Numbered from the stretch's first letter, positions 1-10,617 are shown. The stretch is 64,000 nucleotides of DNA from Kamptonema formosum PCC 6407 (GCF_000332155.1 NZ_KB235903.1:487315-551314), one strand, 5' to 3'. Notes: generated by a model not told the origin, from the sequence alone. Translations and numbers: made by a program.

Positions 1-1106
1 TAAGCTTCTGCTCGTTGATTTTTTAAATCTTTAGCCTGCTGGAGGGCATCTTTGGCGTATTGGATAGCCACAACTAATTGCTCGTTGGGCTTGAGATTGA
101 GCTTTCCCAAACTAATCGCTAAGTTAAGTTTGGCATAAATTGACTGAATTGGTGGCAAGTTTGAAAATAAAGTTGAACTGTTAAAAATTTCATTAACTTG
201 AGGTTGAATTTGAGACTGAAATTGAGCTAGTTTACGTTTAATTTCTGGGATATCTCTGCTCTTCAGTTCTGCTTCTAACCAATCTGCGATTTCTATTAAC
301 AAACTCAAGCGATTTAGTTTTGATTGCAGTTGGTTTGCAGTCGCACCATCGCTTGCTTCTTGATATAATCTTAAAGATTGCTCGGCTTTTTCAATCGCAT
401 CTATTCTATCGCTTGACAATTCTGTTCTTTCGTATGAATTTCGCATTCGGTTGTAAAAACCTCGTTTGGTATTTCCATAGCTAAGTAAACCGACACTAAC
501 TTCTGGAAACAAATTCAATGTTCTAGCCATTTCTAAACTCTTTTTCAAAACCTCTTCAGAGTTATCTATGTTGCCAATTATCCGTAAAACATCACCGAGA
601 TTTTGCAATCCAATTGTTACTACTTTAGAAGTATCTAATTTTCCCAGAGCCTGTTGCAGAAATTCCCTTTGTTGTTGACTCTTAATGTCTGTTTCATTGG
701 GCTGTTTACAGGCAAGATTATCTTGATAGTCAAGCTTTACGGCTGTCAGTAAAATATGACAAGCACGGCGATATTGTCCTAATGCTTGTAAAGCAATACT
801 TTGATTAATTTGACTGCCAGCTATTCCCTCTTTGTCGCCTAATTGCGTGTAAGCTTCTGTAGCTTGTTCCCAAATTTGTAGCGCTAACTCGGCTTTCCCT
901 AATGCTAATTGTTCATGTCCCGTGACTATGAGATTCTGAGCTTTACTACGTAGTTGTTCAGACACATTTGAGGCAGAAACAGGTGATAAACCTACATTGT
1001 TAAATTGACCTATTAGAACACAAATAAAAGCTATGAATGCTCCTAAAAATAGATGGTTTAGAAGGGATTGCACGCTGCGTGAAAATAGAGTTTTTTTTCT
1101 TGCCAT
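1..1106 (-). CDS. Secreted TPR protein, N-terminal part (probable CHAT-family protein), runs off window
   Basis: The reading frame opens at an ATG at 1106 (MARKKTLFSRS...) and stays open to the window edge, so the C-terminus is missing. The N-terminus has a basic start, a hydrophobic stretch (LFLGAFIAFICVLIG) and a small-residue site near SPVSAS, which reads as a signal peptide. The following residues (about 50-120) form TPR-like helices (LALGKAELALQIWEQATEAYTQLGDKEG). It follows the haemagglutinin-type exoprotein on the same strand after about 26 bases, so the two are probably co-transcribed. In cyanobacteria such secreted TPR proteins next to TPS exoproteins commonly end in a CHAT peptidase domain. 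That domain lies outside the window, so the CHAT assignment is inference. Confidence 0.7.
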   Translation of the reverse strand, partial: MARKKTLFSRSVQSLLNHLFLGAFIAFICVLIGQFNNVGLSPVSASNVSEQLRSKAQNLIVTGHEQLALGKAELALQIWEQATEAYTQLGDKEGIAGSQINQSIALQALGQYRRACHILLTAVKLDYQDNLACKQPNETDIKSQQQREFLQQALGKLDTSKVVTIGLQNLGDVLRIIGNIDNSEEVLKKSLEMARTLNLFPEVSVGLLSYGNTKRGFYNRMRNSYERTELSSDRIDAIEKAEQSLRLYQEASDGATANQLQSKLNRLSLLIEIADWLEAELKSRDIPEIKRKLAQFQSQIQPQVNEIFNSSTLFSNLPPIQSIYAKLNLAISLGKLNLKPNEQLVVAIQYAKDALQQAKDLKNQRAEA

Positions 1107-1132
1107 GTTTTTTATAAAAAAGTTTTTGGTTA

Positions 1133-3955
1133 CTAATTAAGTGGTTCTTTTCGTCCATTACAAGTGGGTGTGAGTGACCAAAAACTATAGGGTGTAACGA
1201 CAGGTGCATCGGCGACAAGTTCCACTTGACCGCTAGCATTAATTACCCATCCTTGAGCTTCCACAAGGCGATCGCTACTGTTTTCAGAATTGCCATTGAC
1301 GACTGAAGAATTTTCTGTACTTCTAGTAATTTGACGCTCATCTACCCAACCTGCACTACTGTTAAGTGGTTCGCTGGGACTCGGTGGTTGGCCGCCGCGC
1401 CCAACATTAATAAATCTGCTGATTTGCGGGTTTCCTGTCGAACAGCGGCGATCGATTAAACTGGCAACATCTACAGGAGTTTGTGGCAAAACGAGTAAGG
1501 TAGAAGTGGGGTTAATATCAGGCGTTTGGATATCTATTGTACCGCTCAACTCAGGGGTTCCCCCAGTGGCGGTAATGTCGCTGTTTAGGGTTTGTTGCGA
1601 TCGCCCCTCCGTACCAAAAATACCTTGTGCGTTAATAAATACTTGTCCCCCTCTAGCTTCTTCGGAATTCGCGCTGATGTCGCTATTTTCTAATGCTGCT
1701 AAGACTCCTGTATCAATGGTGATATTACCACCTGTAGCTGAACCTCTAGCGTTAGTAGTAATGTTACTGCCTCGGCGTAGTTGCAAGTCCTGAGCTTGTA
1801 AGCGAATATTACCAAAATTACCAGCAGAAGTTGTCGCTTTCAGCGCTCCATTATCCAAGCGAATAGAGTCCGCATTTACTATCAAATTACCTGCCGATCC
1901 TGAACCGTCAGCGCTGACAGTAACTTGGGCTTCATCCTGAACAATCAACTGCCCTGCTTGAACATTCAAGTTTCCCCCCGCACCTGTAGCATCTTTCCCC
2001 GTACTAGCAAATAAACCGCTAGGAGAACCTTCATTATTGCCAATGATGTTTGTACCAAACAAGGAAACTCGCTGGTCAAAATTGGGATCTATACCGGAGA
2101 TAAGAATTTTGTCAGCGGCATTAATTGTTAAATTTCCCGCTCGTCCGCTACTGCCGGTGGTCGCAATTATCTGTCCGCCACCAGTAGCATCAAACCTATT
2201 AGCATTGATAGTAATATTGCCCCCATCGCTATTATTTAGGGTTTGGGCATTAACGACTGCTCCATTTGAGACTCGAAAATTATTTGTATTTACTGTAATA
2301 TCTCCGCCTTGACCCGTTCCTTTTGATTCTGTTGGAGTGAACAATCCACTTGATGATAAGTCGGAGCCTACGCCATCAATATTAACGAAATCAGCAGCGT
2401 TCACCACAATATTGCCAGATCGTCCTTGCCCTTCAGTTCTGACGATCGCTACAGCACCATTCGTGACTGAAAGGGAACCAGTAGAAATGCTAATATTTCC
2501 TCCATCGCCAACCCCTGTCAGCTTGACGCTGCTATACACGCCAGAGGACTGTTGAAATTGAAGTAGTTCCCCATCTGGCAAAGTAATCTCTTGCAAGGGC
2601 CCTAACCCATCTAAGATTGTCCGATCGCGGACAAAAAGATTGATATTACCTGCATTACCCTGTCCTTGAGTGCTGGCTGTAACTAAACCACCATTTGTCA
2701 TCGCCACAGAACCACTGGAAATATTAATATTCCCTCCATTGCCGATCGCATCATTCGCTTCCGCTCTGCTGTAAATGCCGCTGGAGATGTTGTTGCTACC
2801 TGCGCCATCAAAAGAGGTGGCATTGCGAATGTGGAGATTCACATCACCAGCGTTTCCCTGTCCTAAAGTGCTGGCTTTAATGAGCGCTCCATTTGTTAAA
2901 GAAAGGCTATCGGTTGTAATGTTAATACTACCGCCTTCACCAATCGCCTCGGATTCAACGAGGTTATACGCGCCTGTGGATTCGTCGTCGTTGCCCACTC
3001 CGTCAAACGAAATAGCTCCTGTAGCGTTAATTTCAATATTTCCTGCTTGATTGCCAGCCGCGCTTACCCCTGACTTAATGCCTGCTAAAAGCCTGCTCCC
3101 TCCTGCCAAGTTCAAATTCTGAACACTAATCGCAATGCTACCGCCGCCGCCAGCACGCACGTCTACTGTGGCACCGTTTGTCAGAAATACGTCGCCTCTC
3201 GCTACCTCATCTGGAAAGCTTAAACTTAGATTATTACTATCCCAATTGATCCCAACTGTTCCCCTTCCCCTTAAGCTGCCCAACTCAACTCTACCTCCCG
3301 GAGCCTGCAAATTTCCGCCATCTAATCTCACATCGCCACCTACGATCGCGATGGTTTTGCTAGGTAAAACTTGGAGTCCGACAATTTGACCGTTGCTATC
3401 GATCGCCCTAGATTGATTGACGATGCTGCCGGGATTTGAACCGTATTGCAAGCCAATGGGTACGTTTACTCTGAGCAAAGAGGAAGTTTGATTGGGAGCG
3501 ATCGCGCTAAATTCTGTCCCGTCGGCCAGCTTGATAGCCCTCGCTGTACTCGCCAAAAAGGAGCCACCAATATTTAAGCTAGCGTTGGGGCCAAAAATAA
3601 TGCCGTTTGGGTTGAGGAGAAATAGGTTAGCAGTGCCGTTGGCTTTGAGGATGCCGTCAATATTAGAAATCGAGCCTCCTGTCACTCGCGTGATGATATT
3701 CTGAACATCTAGGGGGTTATTGAAGTAGGCTGTGCTGCCTGTGCGGACGGAAAACTCTTTGAAGCTGTGGAAAAGGTTGTCACCGCCTCTAGTTCCTCCT
3801 GCGATCGAGAGGGTGTTGCCAGCAGGGGTGACAGTGGAATTGACTGGTAGAGTTGCGTCTGGGACAATTTGCGCTCTTGTCGGATTAGCTTGGCCCAAGT
3901 AGCACAAGGTTATGCTGCTAAAACTCCAGAATAGAATGCCACCCTGTTTCATCAA
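1133..3955 (-). CDS. Filamentous haemagglutinin-type two-partner-secretion exoprotein (TpsA-like)
   Basis: A 940-residue protein with an N-terminal signal peptide (MMKQGGILFWSFSSITLCYLG, cut probably after TRA). Residues about 30-180 are a TPS domain: FNNPLDVQNIITRVTGG, the hallmark NPNGIIFG motif and SFLASTARAI. The rest is a long beta-helix with repeated GGxIxIxT/NGAxVxAxT turns typical of the cyanobacterial filamentous-haemagglutinin or S-layer-like family. The C-terminal tail carries a CNGRKEPLN end. Family members are exported through a TpsB (ShlB-type) outer-membrane pore and act as adhesins or surface proteins. No TpsB gene is seen nearby in the window. The downstream secreted TPR gene on the same strand supports a surface-related operon. 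Confidence 0.88.
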   Translation of the reverse strand: MMKQGGILFWSFSSITLCYLGQANPTRAQIVPDATLPVNSTVTPAGNTLSIAGGTRGGDNLFHSFKEFSVRTGSTAYFNNPLDVQNIITRVTGGSISNIDGILKANGTANLFLLNPNGIIFGPNASLNIGGSFLASTARAIKLADGTEFSAIAPNQTSSLLRVNVPIGLQYGSNPGSIVNQSRAIDSNGQIVGLQVLPSKTIAIVGGDVRLDGGNLQAPGGRVELGSLRGRGTVGINWDSNNLSLSFPDEVARGDVFLTNGATVDVRAGGGGSIAISVQNLNLAGGSRLLAGIKSGVSAAGNQAGNIEINATGAISFDGVGNDDESTGAYNLVESEAIGEGGSINITTDSLSLTNGALIKASTLGQGNAGDVNLHIRNATSFDGAGSNNISSGIYSRAEANDAIGNGGNINISSGSVAMTNGGLVTASTQGQGNAGNINLFVRDRTILDGLGPLQEITLPDGELLQFQQSSGVYSSVKLTGVGDGGNISISTGSLSVTNGAVAIVRTEGQGRSGNIVVNAADFVNIDGVGSDLSSSGLFTPTESKGTGQGGDITVNTNNFRVSNGAVVNAQTLNNSDGGNITINANRFDATGGGQIIATTGSSGRAGNLTINAADKILISGIDPNFDQRVSLFGTNIIGNNEGSPSGLFASTGKDATGAGGNLNVQAGQLIVQDEAQVTVSADGSGSAGNLIVNADSIRLDNGALKATTSAGNFGNIRLQAQDLQLRRGSNITTNARGSATGGNITIDTGVLAALENSDISANSEEARGGQVFINAQGIFGTEGRSQQTLNSDITATGGTPELSGTIDIQTPDINPTSTLLVLPQTPVDVASLIDRRCSTGNPQISRFINVGRGGQPPSPSEPLNSSAGWVDERQITRSTENSSVVNGNSENSSDRLVEAQGWVINASGQVELVADAPVVTPYSFWSLTPTCNGRKEPLN

Positions 3956-4937
3956 CTTACTGCAAATAATTTATTGTCAAATTATCATATTACTGGTCTT
4001 CTACAAGCCGTTACCCTCGCACGCAATTCATAAAGGCGACTGTTTCGACTTCTGTTGGCAGTGCCGCACCATCCACTTCATCCATTCGGCTGTTAATTTC
4101 TAGGCAGTATAAATGTATCTCTGAAGATTGCTATTTACCGGACTTTACAAAAAAGCGAAGTGGAAGAGTATTTTTTTCGGGCTGCCAGAATGCTCATGCA
4201 GAGCGATCGCTTACCTTTAAAATCGACTAAATGCCACAAAAACACTATGCGCCCCCTGAAATGGCGCATCCAACCCATGCGATCGCAAACCAGAAACCGT
4301 TTGGAGGTGCAGCCCGAACAGCTTGTTAAGGCGATCGGCTTTTTGAAGTGAGGCGATCGCCTTGACAACTTTTGGATTAAACAGACTTTCTGGGAAAGTT
4401 ATAACTTCAGTTCCTTCTCTCCTAGTTAGGGTGATAAGTAATGCTTATTTGAATAAGTGAAGCTTCGCGGAACTTATATTGCCCAGTTGAGAGTTGCGAT
4501 CGCACAAATAAATGGATAAATTCACCCGTCAATGTGCCAGTAGCGATCGCGCCTGATTGGTTATGCCATTTAGTCGTGAAATTAGCCAATCCAGAGCCAA
4601 CAGTAGAACCACCGAAACAGCAACAACAATTTACCCCATACAAGAACATCACCCTACGTAGGTGCTAGGGGAAGAAGAGGTTAGGGGTAAGAAGGGGTTA
4701 GGGTTGGGGGCTAGGGATTACAAAGCGTGATGCGATCGCCAAATCCAGAAACTAAGGGACAGCAGCAGCGACAGAGAACCCAAAAGGCGGAACATCTGGC
4801 CCAAAGATGAGCAGAAAAGGTGCGATCGCCAGGTATTGACCCCAGCCGGTTGTCCTTGAAACCACTGACTGTTAACCAGTAACTCTTAATAGGCAATATT
4901 CCTGATAAATTAAACAGGTTGCATTTCTGCGGAACTA
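3956..4937. other. Gene-poor divergent intergenic region
   Basis: About 980 bases between the divergent exoprotein and antiporter genes. It holds several HIP1 (GCGATCGC) sites and a degenerate G-rich heptamer tract around 4663-4717 (variants of GGGGTTAGG / GGGGCTAGG). Short open frames here contain HIP1 sites and have no convincing ribosome-binding site or domain, so I call no gene. Promoters for both flanking genes must lie here, but no clear -35/-10 pair stands out. Confidence 0.6.
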
Positions 4938-6323
4938 ATGGCAATTTCCATTACCTGGCTAACCTCGTTAACCCCAAAATTTTTGTTGTCGCCTCTGCTG
5001 GCCACAGCAACAGAGGCAGAACCCTCAATGGTACTTGCAGGAGTGCTCTTGAGTTTAGTTGTGATTTACCTTGCCAGCAAAGTTGGCGGCGAGTTATCTA
5101 ATGCGCTAGGTTTCCCCCCTGTATTAGGCGAATTAGTTGGCGGCGTACTTGTAGGAATTTCCGCCTTACACCTGCTGGTATTTCCCGAAGGAGGGGTAAA
5201 TAGTTCTGATTCTATAATCATGGACTTTCTTCAGCTAACTGCTGGTTTGAGCCCCGATGCAGCAGGGGCGACTTTTCAACTCCAGAGTGAAGTCATCTCC
5301 GTCTTATCAGAATTGGGCGTGATTATCCTGCTGTTTGAAGTAGGTTTGGAGTCAAATTTAAAGGAATTACTAGCAGCGGGAGCCCAAGCAACCATTGTCG
5401 CTTTTGTAGGAGTAGCAGTACCTTTTGCTGCGGGTACTGTGGGTTTGATGACGCTGTTTGGAGTACCTGCTATCCCCGCAATTTTCGCAGGTGCAGCCTT
5501 AACGGCCACAAGTATTGGCATTACTTCCAAGGTTTTATCTGAATTAGGTAAACTCACTTCTAAGGAAGGTCAAATTATTGTTGGCGCGGCTGTAATTGAT
5601 GACGTTTTAGGTATCATCGTGCTGGCTGTGGTGGCTAGTTTGGCTAAAACTGGTGAAGTAGATGTGACGAATGTCATTTATCTGATTATCAGTTCCACTG
5701 TGTTTCTAGTGGGGGCAATTCTGCTAGGAAATGTTTTCAATAAATCCTTTGTGGCGATCTCAGATCGAATTAAAACTCGCGGCGGATTGGTAATTCCTGC
5801 CCTAATTTTCGCCTTTATGCTCTCCTACATTGGTGCTGCTATTCACTTAGAAGCAATTTTAGGAGCTTTTGCTGCTGGTTTAGTCTTTGACGAAACAGAT
5901 AAACGCAAAGAACTACAAAGGCAAATAGAACCGATCGCAGATGTCATGGTGCCTGTTTTCTTTGTCTGCGTTGGTGCTAAAACTAATTTGGGTGTACTTA
6001 ACCCAGCAGTTCCAGCTAATCGAGAAGGTCTGATCGTCGCAATTTTCCTAATTGTAGTTGCGATTTTGGGCAAAGTTGTTACTGGTGCAGCAGTTTGGGG
6101 TCAAGGGAATATTAATCGTTTAGCGATCGGCGTTGGTATGATTCCGCGAGGCGAAGTTGGTTTAGTATTTGCAGGAGTCGGTTCTGCCAGTGGAGTAATC
6201 TCACCACCTTTGGAAGCTGCGATTATTATGATGGTCATCCTCACAACGTTTTTAGCGCCTCCGCTGTTGCGAATCGTGTTTAAGGAGGGGGCAGGTGAGG
6301 TGAAGTCGGAAACACCTGTTTAA
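4938..6323 (+). CDS. nhaS3: Na+(cation)/H+ antiporter, NhaS3-type (CPA2 family)
   Basis: A 461-residue multi-spanning membrane protein with about 12 hydrophobic segments and the CPA2 fold: an N-terminal half rich in Gly (GFPPVLGELVGGVLVG), a conserved ELGVIILLFEVGLES segment, and the ion-binding region with paired acidic residues (VGAAVIDDVLGIIVLAV). The C-terminal half includes MIPRGEVGLVFAGVG, typical of the Kef/Nha family. The N-terminal region closely resembles the cyanobacterial NhaS3 protein, a thylakoid-located antiporter in Synechocystis. It exchanges Na+ (or K+) for H+ and contributes to ion homeostasis. The ATG at 4938 gives the normal family N-terminus. It is monocistronic here. 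Confidence 0.85.
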   Translation: MAISITWLTSLTPKFLLSPLLATATEAEPSMVLAGVLLSLVVIYLASKVGGELSNALGFPPVLGELVGGVLVGISALHLLVFPEGGVNSSDSIIMDFLQLTAGLSPDAAGATFQLQSEVISVLSELGVIILLFEVGLESNLKELLAAGAQATIVAFVGVAVPFAAGTVGLMTLFGVPAIPAIFAGAALTATSIGITSKVLSELGKLTSKEGQIIVGAAVIDDVLGIIVLAVVASLAKTGEVDVTNVIYLIISSTVFLVGAILLGNVFNKSFVAISDRIKTRGGLVIPALIFAFMLSYIGAAIHLEAILGAFAAGLVFDETDKRKELQRQIEPIADVMVPVFFVCVGAKTNLGVLNPAVPANREGLIVAIFLIVVAILGKVVTGAAVWGQGNINRLAIGVGMIPRGEVGLVFAGVGSASGVISPPLEAAIIMMVILTTFLAPPLLRIVFKEGAGEVKSETPV

Positions 6324-6416
6324 AGCTGCATTTTGTAGGTGGGCGCTGCAAATTCCCTCCTGGTACGAATAGCAGTCTGTAGTCTGTAGGGTGGGCGCTG
6401 CTAGGACTAGACCCTG

Positions 6417-6508
6417 GCGTGAGAAATATTATATTAGCAGCGCCCATCTTACCCAGCACCCACCTTACTTAGATTACAGCGTGAGAAATATTGTATTAGC
6501 AGCGCTCA
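6417..6508. repeat. Two direct copies of a roughly 30-bp repeat
   Basis: The sequence beginning GCGTGAGAAATATTATATTA at 6417 recurs at 6479 as GCGTGAGAAATATTGTATTA, and both copies run on into AGCAGCGCYCA. The copies start 62 bases apart. They lie with partly palindromic GTGGGCGCTGC / GCAGCGCCCA segments in the nhaS3-ilvH gap, so the copies can fold back on upstream GGGCGCTGC stretches (6351, 6392). No gene is present in this gap (6324-6658). Confidence 0.75.
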
Positions 6509-6658
6509 CCTGACTATTGACAGAATTTAACCGCACCGCAACCATCACCCCCGAAGGGGTGGGAGTGTCAACACTCAGGATAAAATAACTACGTGCAGGT
6601 AAAATGGTTGTGCAGATTGGCTTCAACAGAACCGCACGCAGCAAGTCTTGATAGGAAA

Positions 6659-7177
6659 ATGAAACATACTATTTCGGTTTTGGTTGAAGATGAAGCGGGT
6701 GTCCTCACTCGAATTGCTGGTTTATTTGCCCGTCGGGGTTTTAATATTGAGAGTTTGGCTGTTGGCCCGGCGGAGCAAGGCGGGTTTTCTCGGATTACGA
6801 TGGTAGTACCGGGAGATGACCGGATTATTGAACAACTCACTAAACAGCTATACAAGTTAATTAATGTGCTGAAAGTGCAGGATATAACGGAAATTCCTTG
6901 TGTCGAGCGAGAATTGATGTTGATGAAGGTTAATGCTACTAGCGCGACGCGATCGGAGATTGTGGAATTAGCTCAAATTTTTAGAGCAAGAGTGGTGGAT
7001 ATTGGCGAAGATTCCCTGACTTTGGAAGTAGTGGGCGATCCGGGTAAAATGGTGGCAATTGTTCAGGTGTTAAATAAGTTTGGCATTAAAGAAATTGCTC
7101 GAACTGGTAAGGTTTCTCTGACGCGGGAATCGGGGGTAAATACTGAGTTTCTTAAGTCTTTGGAAGCGAAGGTTTGA
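6659..7177 (+). CDS. ilvH: Acetolactate synthase small (regulatory) subunit
   Basis: A 172-residue protein, the normal length for the family. It begins with the ACT domain [21 protein letters not shown] (residues 1-75, with the [13 protein letters not shown] signature) followed by a second ACT-like half ([11 protein letters not shown]..., residues 80-160). It binds valine and activates the catalytic IlvB subunit in branched-chain amino-acid synthesis in the cytoplasm. An in-frame start exists 22 codons upstream (6593), but those residues are unlike the family, and ATG 6659 follows a GGA-containing leader, so I choose 6659. The catalytic subunit gene is not in the window. Confidence 0.93.
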   Translation: MKHTISVLVEDEAGVLTRIAGLFARRGFNIESLAVGPAEQGGFSRITMVVPGDDRIIEQLTKQLYKLINVLKVQDITEIPCVERELMLMKVNATSATRSEIVELAQIFRARVVDIGEDSLTLEVVGDPGKMVAIVQVLNKFGIKEIARTGKVSLTRESGVNTEFLKSLEAKV

Positions 7178-7181
7178 TTTT

Positions 7182-7223
7182 TTAACGGTTAACTGTTAAC
7201 TGTTAACGGTTAACTGTTAACTG
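7182..7223. repeat. Heptamer tandem repeat, GTTAACT type
   Basis: Directly after ilvH the 7-mer GTTAACT/GTTAACG repeats about five times. Because GTTAAC is itself palindromic the array could also form a weak hairpin. It is one of several short tandem heptamer families in this window. Confidence 0.85.
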
Positions 7224-7320
7224 TGTTCAGGGAGAGTTGGAGCAGGTTTCCTGAATCTCTCATCCAATCTTAATTTTCACTCTCCCATCTACTACTAATA
7301 AATTCAGCAATTTAGGTGAT

Positions 7321-7342
7321 TATAGCAACCGCCAAGACAGTT
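7321..7342. repeat. Dispersed motif TATAGCAACCGCCAAG
   Basis: The motif TATAGCAACCGCCAAGACAG recurs in closely related form at 50777 and, inverted, at 51560-51582, where it flanks the IS5 remnant. In the other two copies it is a short palindrome (AACCGC...GCGGTT); here the right arm is degenerate. Confidence 0.6.
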
Positions 7343-7428
7343 AGGGCACTCGCTTATAGCCCAAACCATTGATTCTCTTCCCCTCTTTCCCATCTCCCTC
7401 ATCTCCCCCATCTCCCTCTCCCCTTCTT

Positions 7429-7469
7429 CCCCTAGCCCCTAGCCCCTAGCCCCTAGCCCCTAGCCCCTC
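7429..7469. repeat. Heptamer tandem repeat, CCCCTAG type
   Basis: The 7-mer CCCCTAG repeats about five times just before the 3' end of the MoaD-like gene. The same unit recurs at 13482-13514 and, in degenerate form, near 50812 and 51548. Confidence 0.9.
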
Positions 7470-7471
7470 TT

Positions 7472-7732
7472 TTAACCGCCACTGACGGGAGGGATAAGGA
7501 CGACTTCATCGCCGTTTTGGAGGATAGTTTCAGGTGTGGCAAATTCCAGATTAACTCCAAAGCGAGTGCGATCGCGCCACTGTTCTAATTTGGGATGTTC
7601 TGCGATCAAACGTTCTAAGACTTGAGAGACAGAGGTTTGTGAGGGAATTTCTAACTGTAATTCCGGCTTACCGTAGACTTCTTGGTAAACGGCGAAGAGT
7701 TTAACAGTAATAGTTATCTGTGAGTTGGGCAT
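7472..7732 (-). CDS. moaD: MoaD/ThiS-family sulfur carrier protein (molybdopterin synthase small subunit-like)
   Basis: An 86-residue beta-grasp protein: MPNSQITITVKLFAVYQEVYG, the central SVSQVLERLIAEHP helix, NGDEVVLIPPVSGG at the end. The C-terminal Gly-Gly is the site that is adenylated and thiocarboxylated in MoaD. Length, the 'EVVLIPPVSGG' tail and the 'VKLFAVYQE' start favour MoaD over ThiS. It would supply sulfur to MoaE in molybdenum-cofactor synthesis. No other moa gene is adjacent, so the exact role (MoaD or another MoaD-like carrier) is inferred from the sequence alone. Confidence 0.85.
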   Translation of the reverse strand: MPNSQITITVKLFAVYQEVYGKPELQLEIPSQTSVSQVLERLIAEHPKLEQWRDRTRFGVNLEFATPETILQNGDEVVLIPPVSGG

Positions 7733-7794
7733 TCTGCGATCGCGTTTAAGAACTATATTAATTTTAAAGGCGATGGCAACCAGGAAGCCACTCC

Positions 7795-10617
7795 CTATTT
7801 TTCTCCTCTGTAGGATACAATCAACTCTTTGATTTTTTTGACCTGATAGCTCATGGCTAACTGGCGCAACTCTATAGCAAAGGGCATAAATTTCTCATCC
7901 AACTTTTCTAGCTGTTCGCTACGCTTGAGAATTTCTTTGAGGTTGCCCTTCATTGCCAACTCAAACAGGATCTCAATTTCCTCTTTGGGGGGAGGAACTA
8001 GAGAGACAGAAACCGATGGAGGAGCAGAGGAAAGGGACATAACGCTTACTTCTTCCTGCTGTCTTTCTTCATAAATCCATTGAATTTTCAAATACTTCTG
8101 TAACATCTCAAATAGTTCCTCTGCCTGCACAGGCTTACCGAGAAAATCATTCGCTCCGCCCTTTAAACTTTTATGCTGGTCAGTAGCAAATACGCTAGCA
8201 GATGAGGCAACGATTACCACATCTTTATATTCTGGCGAATGGCGAAGGCGGCGCATCATCTCAAAGCCATCTAGCACTGGCATCACCAAGTCAGAGATGA
8301 TTAGATCGAATTTAAACTCCGCTGCTTTTTCTAAACCTTCTTGGCCATTTTTAGCCTCTATGATTTCAAATCCAAGGGGTTCCAACAGATTGACAATGAC
8401 TGAGCAGTTTTCCCATTTATCATCGACGACTAAGATTTTCTGCTTCTTACCTTTGTAGCCAATAATTTTCCCTCCTTTGGCAATTGTGGCTGTATTCGCC
8501 CAATCTAGCGCTTCAGGTAAGTCTAAATCTAGCCAAAAAACACTTCCTGCTCCTAACTGGCTTTTCACTTGAATCTTACTACCCATCATTTGCAGAATTT
8601 TCTGACTAATTGCCAAACCTAGTCCCGTTCCTTCCGCCTGACGCTTGGTATTTCCTACCTGTTCAAATGGCAAAAATATTTTATCTAATTGGTCTGGTGT
8701 CATCCCAACGCCAGTATCTTCTATTTGAAAGCGGATTTTGTGGATGCGCGAGAGGGGCTTTTGCTTATTGTTTTGTACTCCTTCATTTGTCACAACTTCC
8801 AGATATTCTACCTTAAAAGTTACCGCTCCTGAGTCAGTAAATTTAATTGCATTGCCTAGTAAGTTAAGAAGTACCTGACGCAAGCGTTTTTCATCAGCGT
8901 GGATGCCAGTAGCTAGTTCAGAACTTGGTTGATAAACAAAGGTAATACTTTTTTGTTCGGCTCGAATGCGGCTGATTTCTGCTACTCCTTGCAGAAAGGA
9001 AGGAAAATGAAAATCTTTGGGGTATAGCTCTAATTTTTGTGCTTCAATTTTAGCCAGATCTAAGATGTCATTAATCAGGGTTAGTAAGTGGGAGCCACAC
9101 TGGTGCATGATGTCGATGCCTTCGAGTTCTTTCGGAGCCATCGTTTTCGATCTTTGCAAGATTTGAGCATAGCCTAAAATGCCATTGAGGGGAGTTCTCA
9201 ATTCGTGGCTCATATTTGCTAAAAATTCGGTTTTAGCTTGGTTGGCGGCATCAGCATTTTTTTTAGCTTCTGTGAGTTGGGCGGTACGTTCTTCTACACG
9301 AATTTCTAGTTCTGAATTTGTCTTTTCGAGCGCCTTAAAAGATTCTCGTAACTGCTGTGCCATTAGGTTAAAAGACTGACCGAGAACTTCTAGTTCTTTG
9401 ATACCTTTAATTTCCACATTGTTGTCTAAGTCTCCACTAGCAATCGCTCTAGAAGCTGCACTTAAATGAAGAATTGGGTTAGTAATCCAGCGTGCGGTTA
9501 AGATGCCAAAAATGGTAGCTAATGTCAAAGCTCCCAAACATAATAAAATTGTTGTTTGGGTATTAGTATTAATTTGTTCCATGAAGTCTGTTTCAGGAAC
9601 AGCCACTACGATTAGCCAGTCTAAACCGCGAGTATCTTGATAAGGCAGTGCTTGCAAGAATTGTCGTTTACCATCAAGCCAAAAGTCAAGTTGTTCTCGC
9701 TGGTCGATATGTTTGAGGTCGCCAAAGCGTTGTTGTAATTGCTGTATAGCAGAGCGCAATAAAGGATCGTTGCTGTTAGCTGCATTGATGCGTTTCGCTT
9801 GCCCATTTTCTACTAAAAATGGCTGTTCTAGGGTAGAACTAGCAACGATTAGTCCCGAACGCTCAATGATAAAAGTTTGACCGGAGCGACCGATTTTTAT
9901 GCTTTTGAGGAAGTCACTAATTTGGGTGAGGAAAAAATGGTCTGCAAATACCCCAATCACTTCTCCGTTATTGTCAATTAGAGGAACGCTAGCCGGCAAC
10001 ACCATTTCTGGGAAAGCATGATAGGAAAACACTTCACCCCAGACTGGTTTACCTGCTTTCACGGCGGCCACGTACCAAGGTCTTGCCTCGATATTGAAGT
10101 TGGCTTTTTCCTGAACTAGAGCGATCCGTTTTCCGCTCTTGGTGATATCATAAAATCGAATACTACCTCCTGTAAGTTTACCTGCTTCCATGATTTGCAA
10201 GGCATCTTTTTTGGGTTTTAATGCACCAATAAACCCATTATATTTTTGACTGCCAAACATAATGGAGCCTGCGGTAGGAAATAGTTGTACTTGCTGTCCG
10301 AAGTAGCGCTCTAGGCTTGCCAAGTCTTTAACATTAAGGTAGCCTAGTCGCACTGCTTTTAGGTTGATTTGATTGACTAGATGGGGAGCTTCTAAATATT
10401 CGTTGAGTTTCTGATTGATGCGCTCGGAAACTTCGCTGCGGAGTTGAGTGGCGACATTATTAACAGCTTCTTGTCCGTTGCGTACTGACAACCAACCTGT
10501 GAGGCCCACAGCAGCAAAGATTTGCAAGATAAACGGTACGACTAGGATCAGACGTAGGGAAACTTCTTTTTTTTGGTAACGGTTTGATAATAAATTGGTT
10601 GCAGAAGTCTGTAACAT
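7795..10617 (-). CDS. Hybrid sensor histidine kinase with Cache sensor, HAMP, kinase and receiver domains
   Basis: 940 residues. A membrane segment near residues 23-42 and a second near 352-372 bracket a large periplasmic double-Cache-type sensor ([33 protein letters not shown]). HAMP follows ([24 protein letters not shown]), then a coiled linker, HisKA with the phospho-accepting His in [12 protein letters not shown] (about 470), and HATPase_c with N box [10 protein letters not shown]1 DTGVGM and G2 [10 protein letters not shown] receiver domain (about 705-825) has acidic VVDD, phosphorylatable Asp in IISDLVMP and Lys in FLGKP. A roughly 95-residue helical tail ends the protein. The Cache sensor suggests a small-molecule ligand, unknown here. 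No cognate regulator is adjacent. Confidence 0.93.
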   Translation of the reverse strand: MLQTSATNLLSNRYQKKEVSLRLILVVPFILQIFAAVGLTGWLSVRNGQEAVNNVATQLRSEVSERINQKLNEYLEAPHLVNQINLKAVRLGYLNVKDLASLERYFGQQVQLFPTAGSIMFGSQKYNGFIGALKPKKDALQIMEAGKLTGGSIRFYDITKSGKRIALVQEKANFNIEARPWYVAAVKAGKPVWGEVFSYHAFPEMVLPASVPLIDNNGEVIGVFADHFFLTQISDFLKSIKIGRSGQTFIIERSGLIVASSTLEQPFLVENGQAKRINAANSNDPLLRSAIQQLQQRFGDLKHIDQREQLDFWLDGKRQFLQALPYQDTRGLDWLIVVAVPETDFMEQINTNTQTTILLCLGALTLATIFGILTARWITNPILHLSAASRAIASGDLDNNVEIKGIKELEVLGQSFNLMAQQLRESFKALEKTNSELEIRVEERTAQLTEAKKNADAANQAKTEFLANMSHELRTPLNGILGYAQILQRSKTMAPKELEGIDIMHQCGSHLLTLINDILDLAKIEAQKLELYPKDFHFPSFLQGVAEISRIRAEQKSITFVYQPSSELATGIHADEKRLRQVLLNLLGNAIKFTDSGAVTFKVEYLEVVTNEGVQNNKQKPLSRIHKIRFQIEDTGVGMTPDQLDKIFLPFEQVGNTKRQAEGTGLGLAISQKILQMMGSKIQVKSQLGAGSVFWLDLDLPEALDWANTATIAKGGKIIGYKGKKQKILVVDDKWENCSVIVNLLEPLGFEIIEAKNGQEGLEKAAEFKFDLIISDLVMPVLDGFEMMRRLRHSPEYKDVVIVASSASVFATDQHKSLKGGANDFLGKPVQAEELFEMLQKYLKIQWIYEERQQEEVSVMSLSSAPPSVSVSLVPPPKEEIEILFELAMKGNLKEILKRSEQLEKLDEKFMPFAIELRQLAMSYQVKKIKELIVSYRGEK

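Noticed and set aside
1506-3704. Several plus-strand open frames opposite the haemagglutinin-type gene
   Set aside because: They lie antisense to a clear exoprotein; their Pro/Leu-rich translations mirror the Gly/Asn repeats of the other strand and have no start signals.
4422-4652. Minus-strand frame of 76 codons in the 3956-4937 gap
   Set aside because: It contains HIP1 sites in place of codons, has no ribosome-binding site and no recognisable domain.
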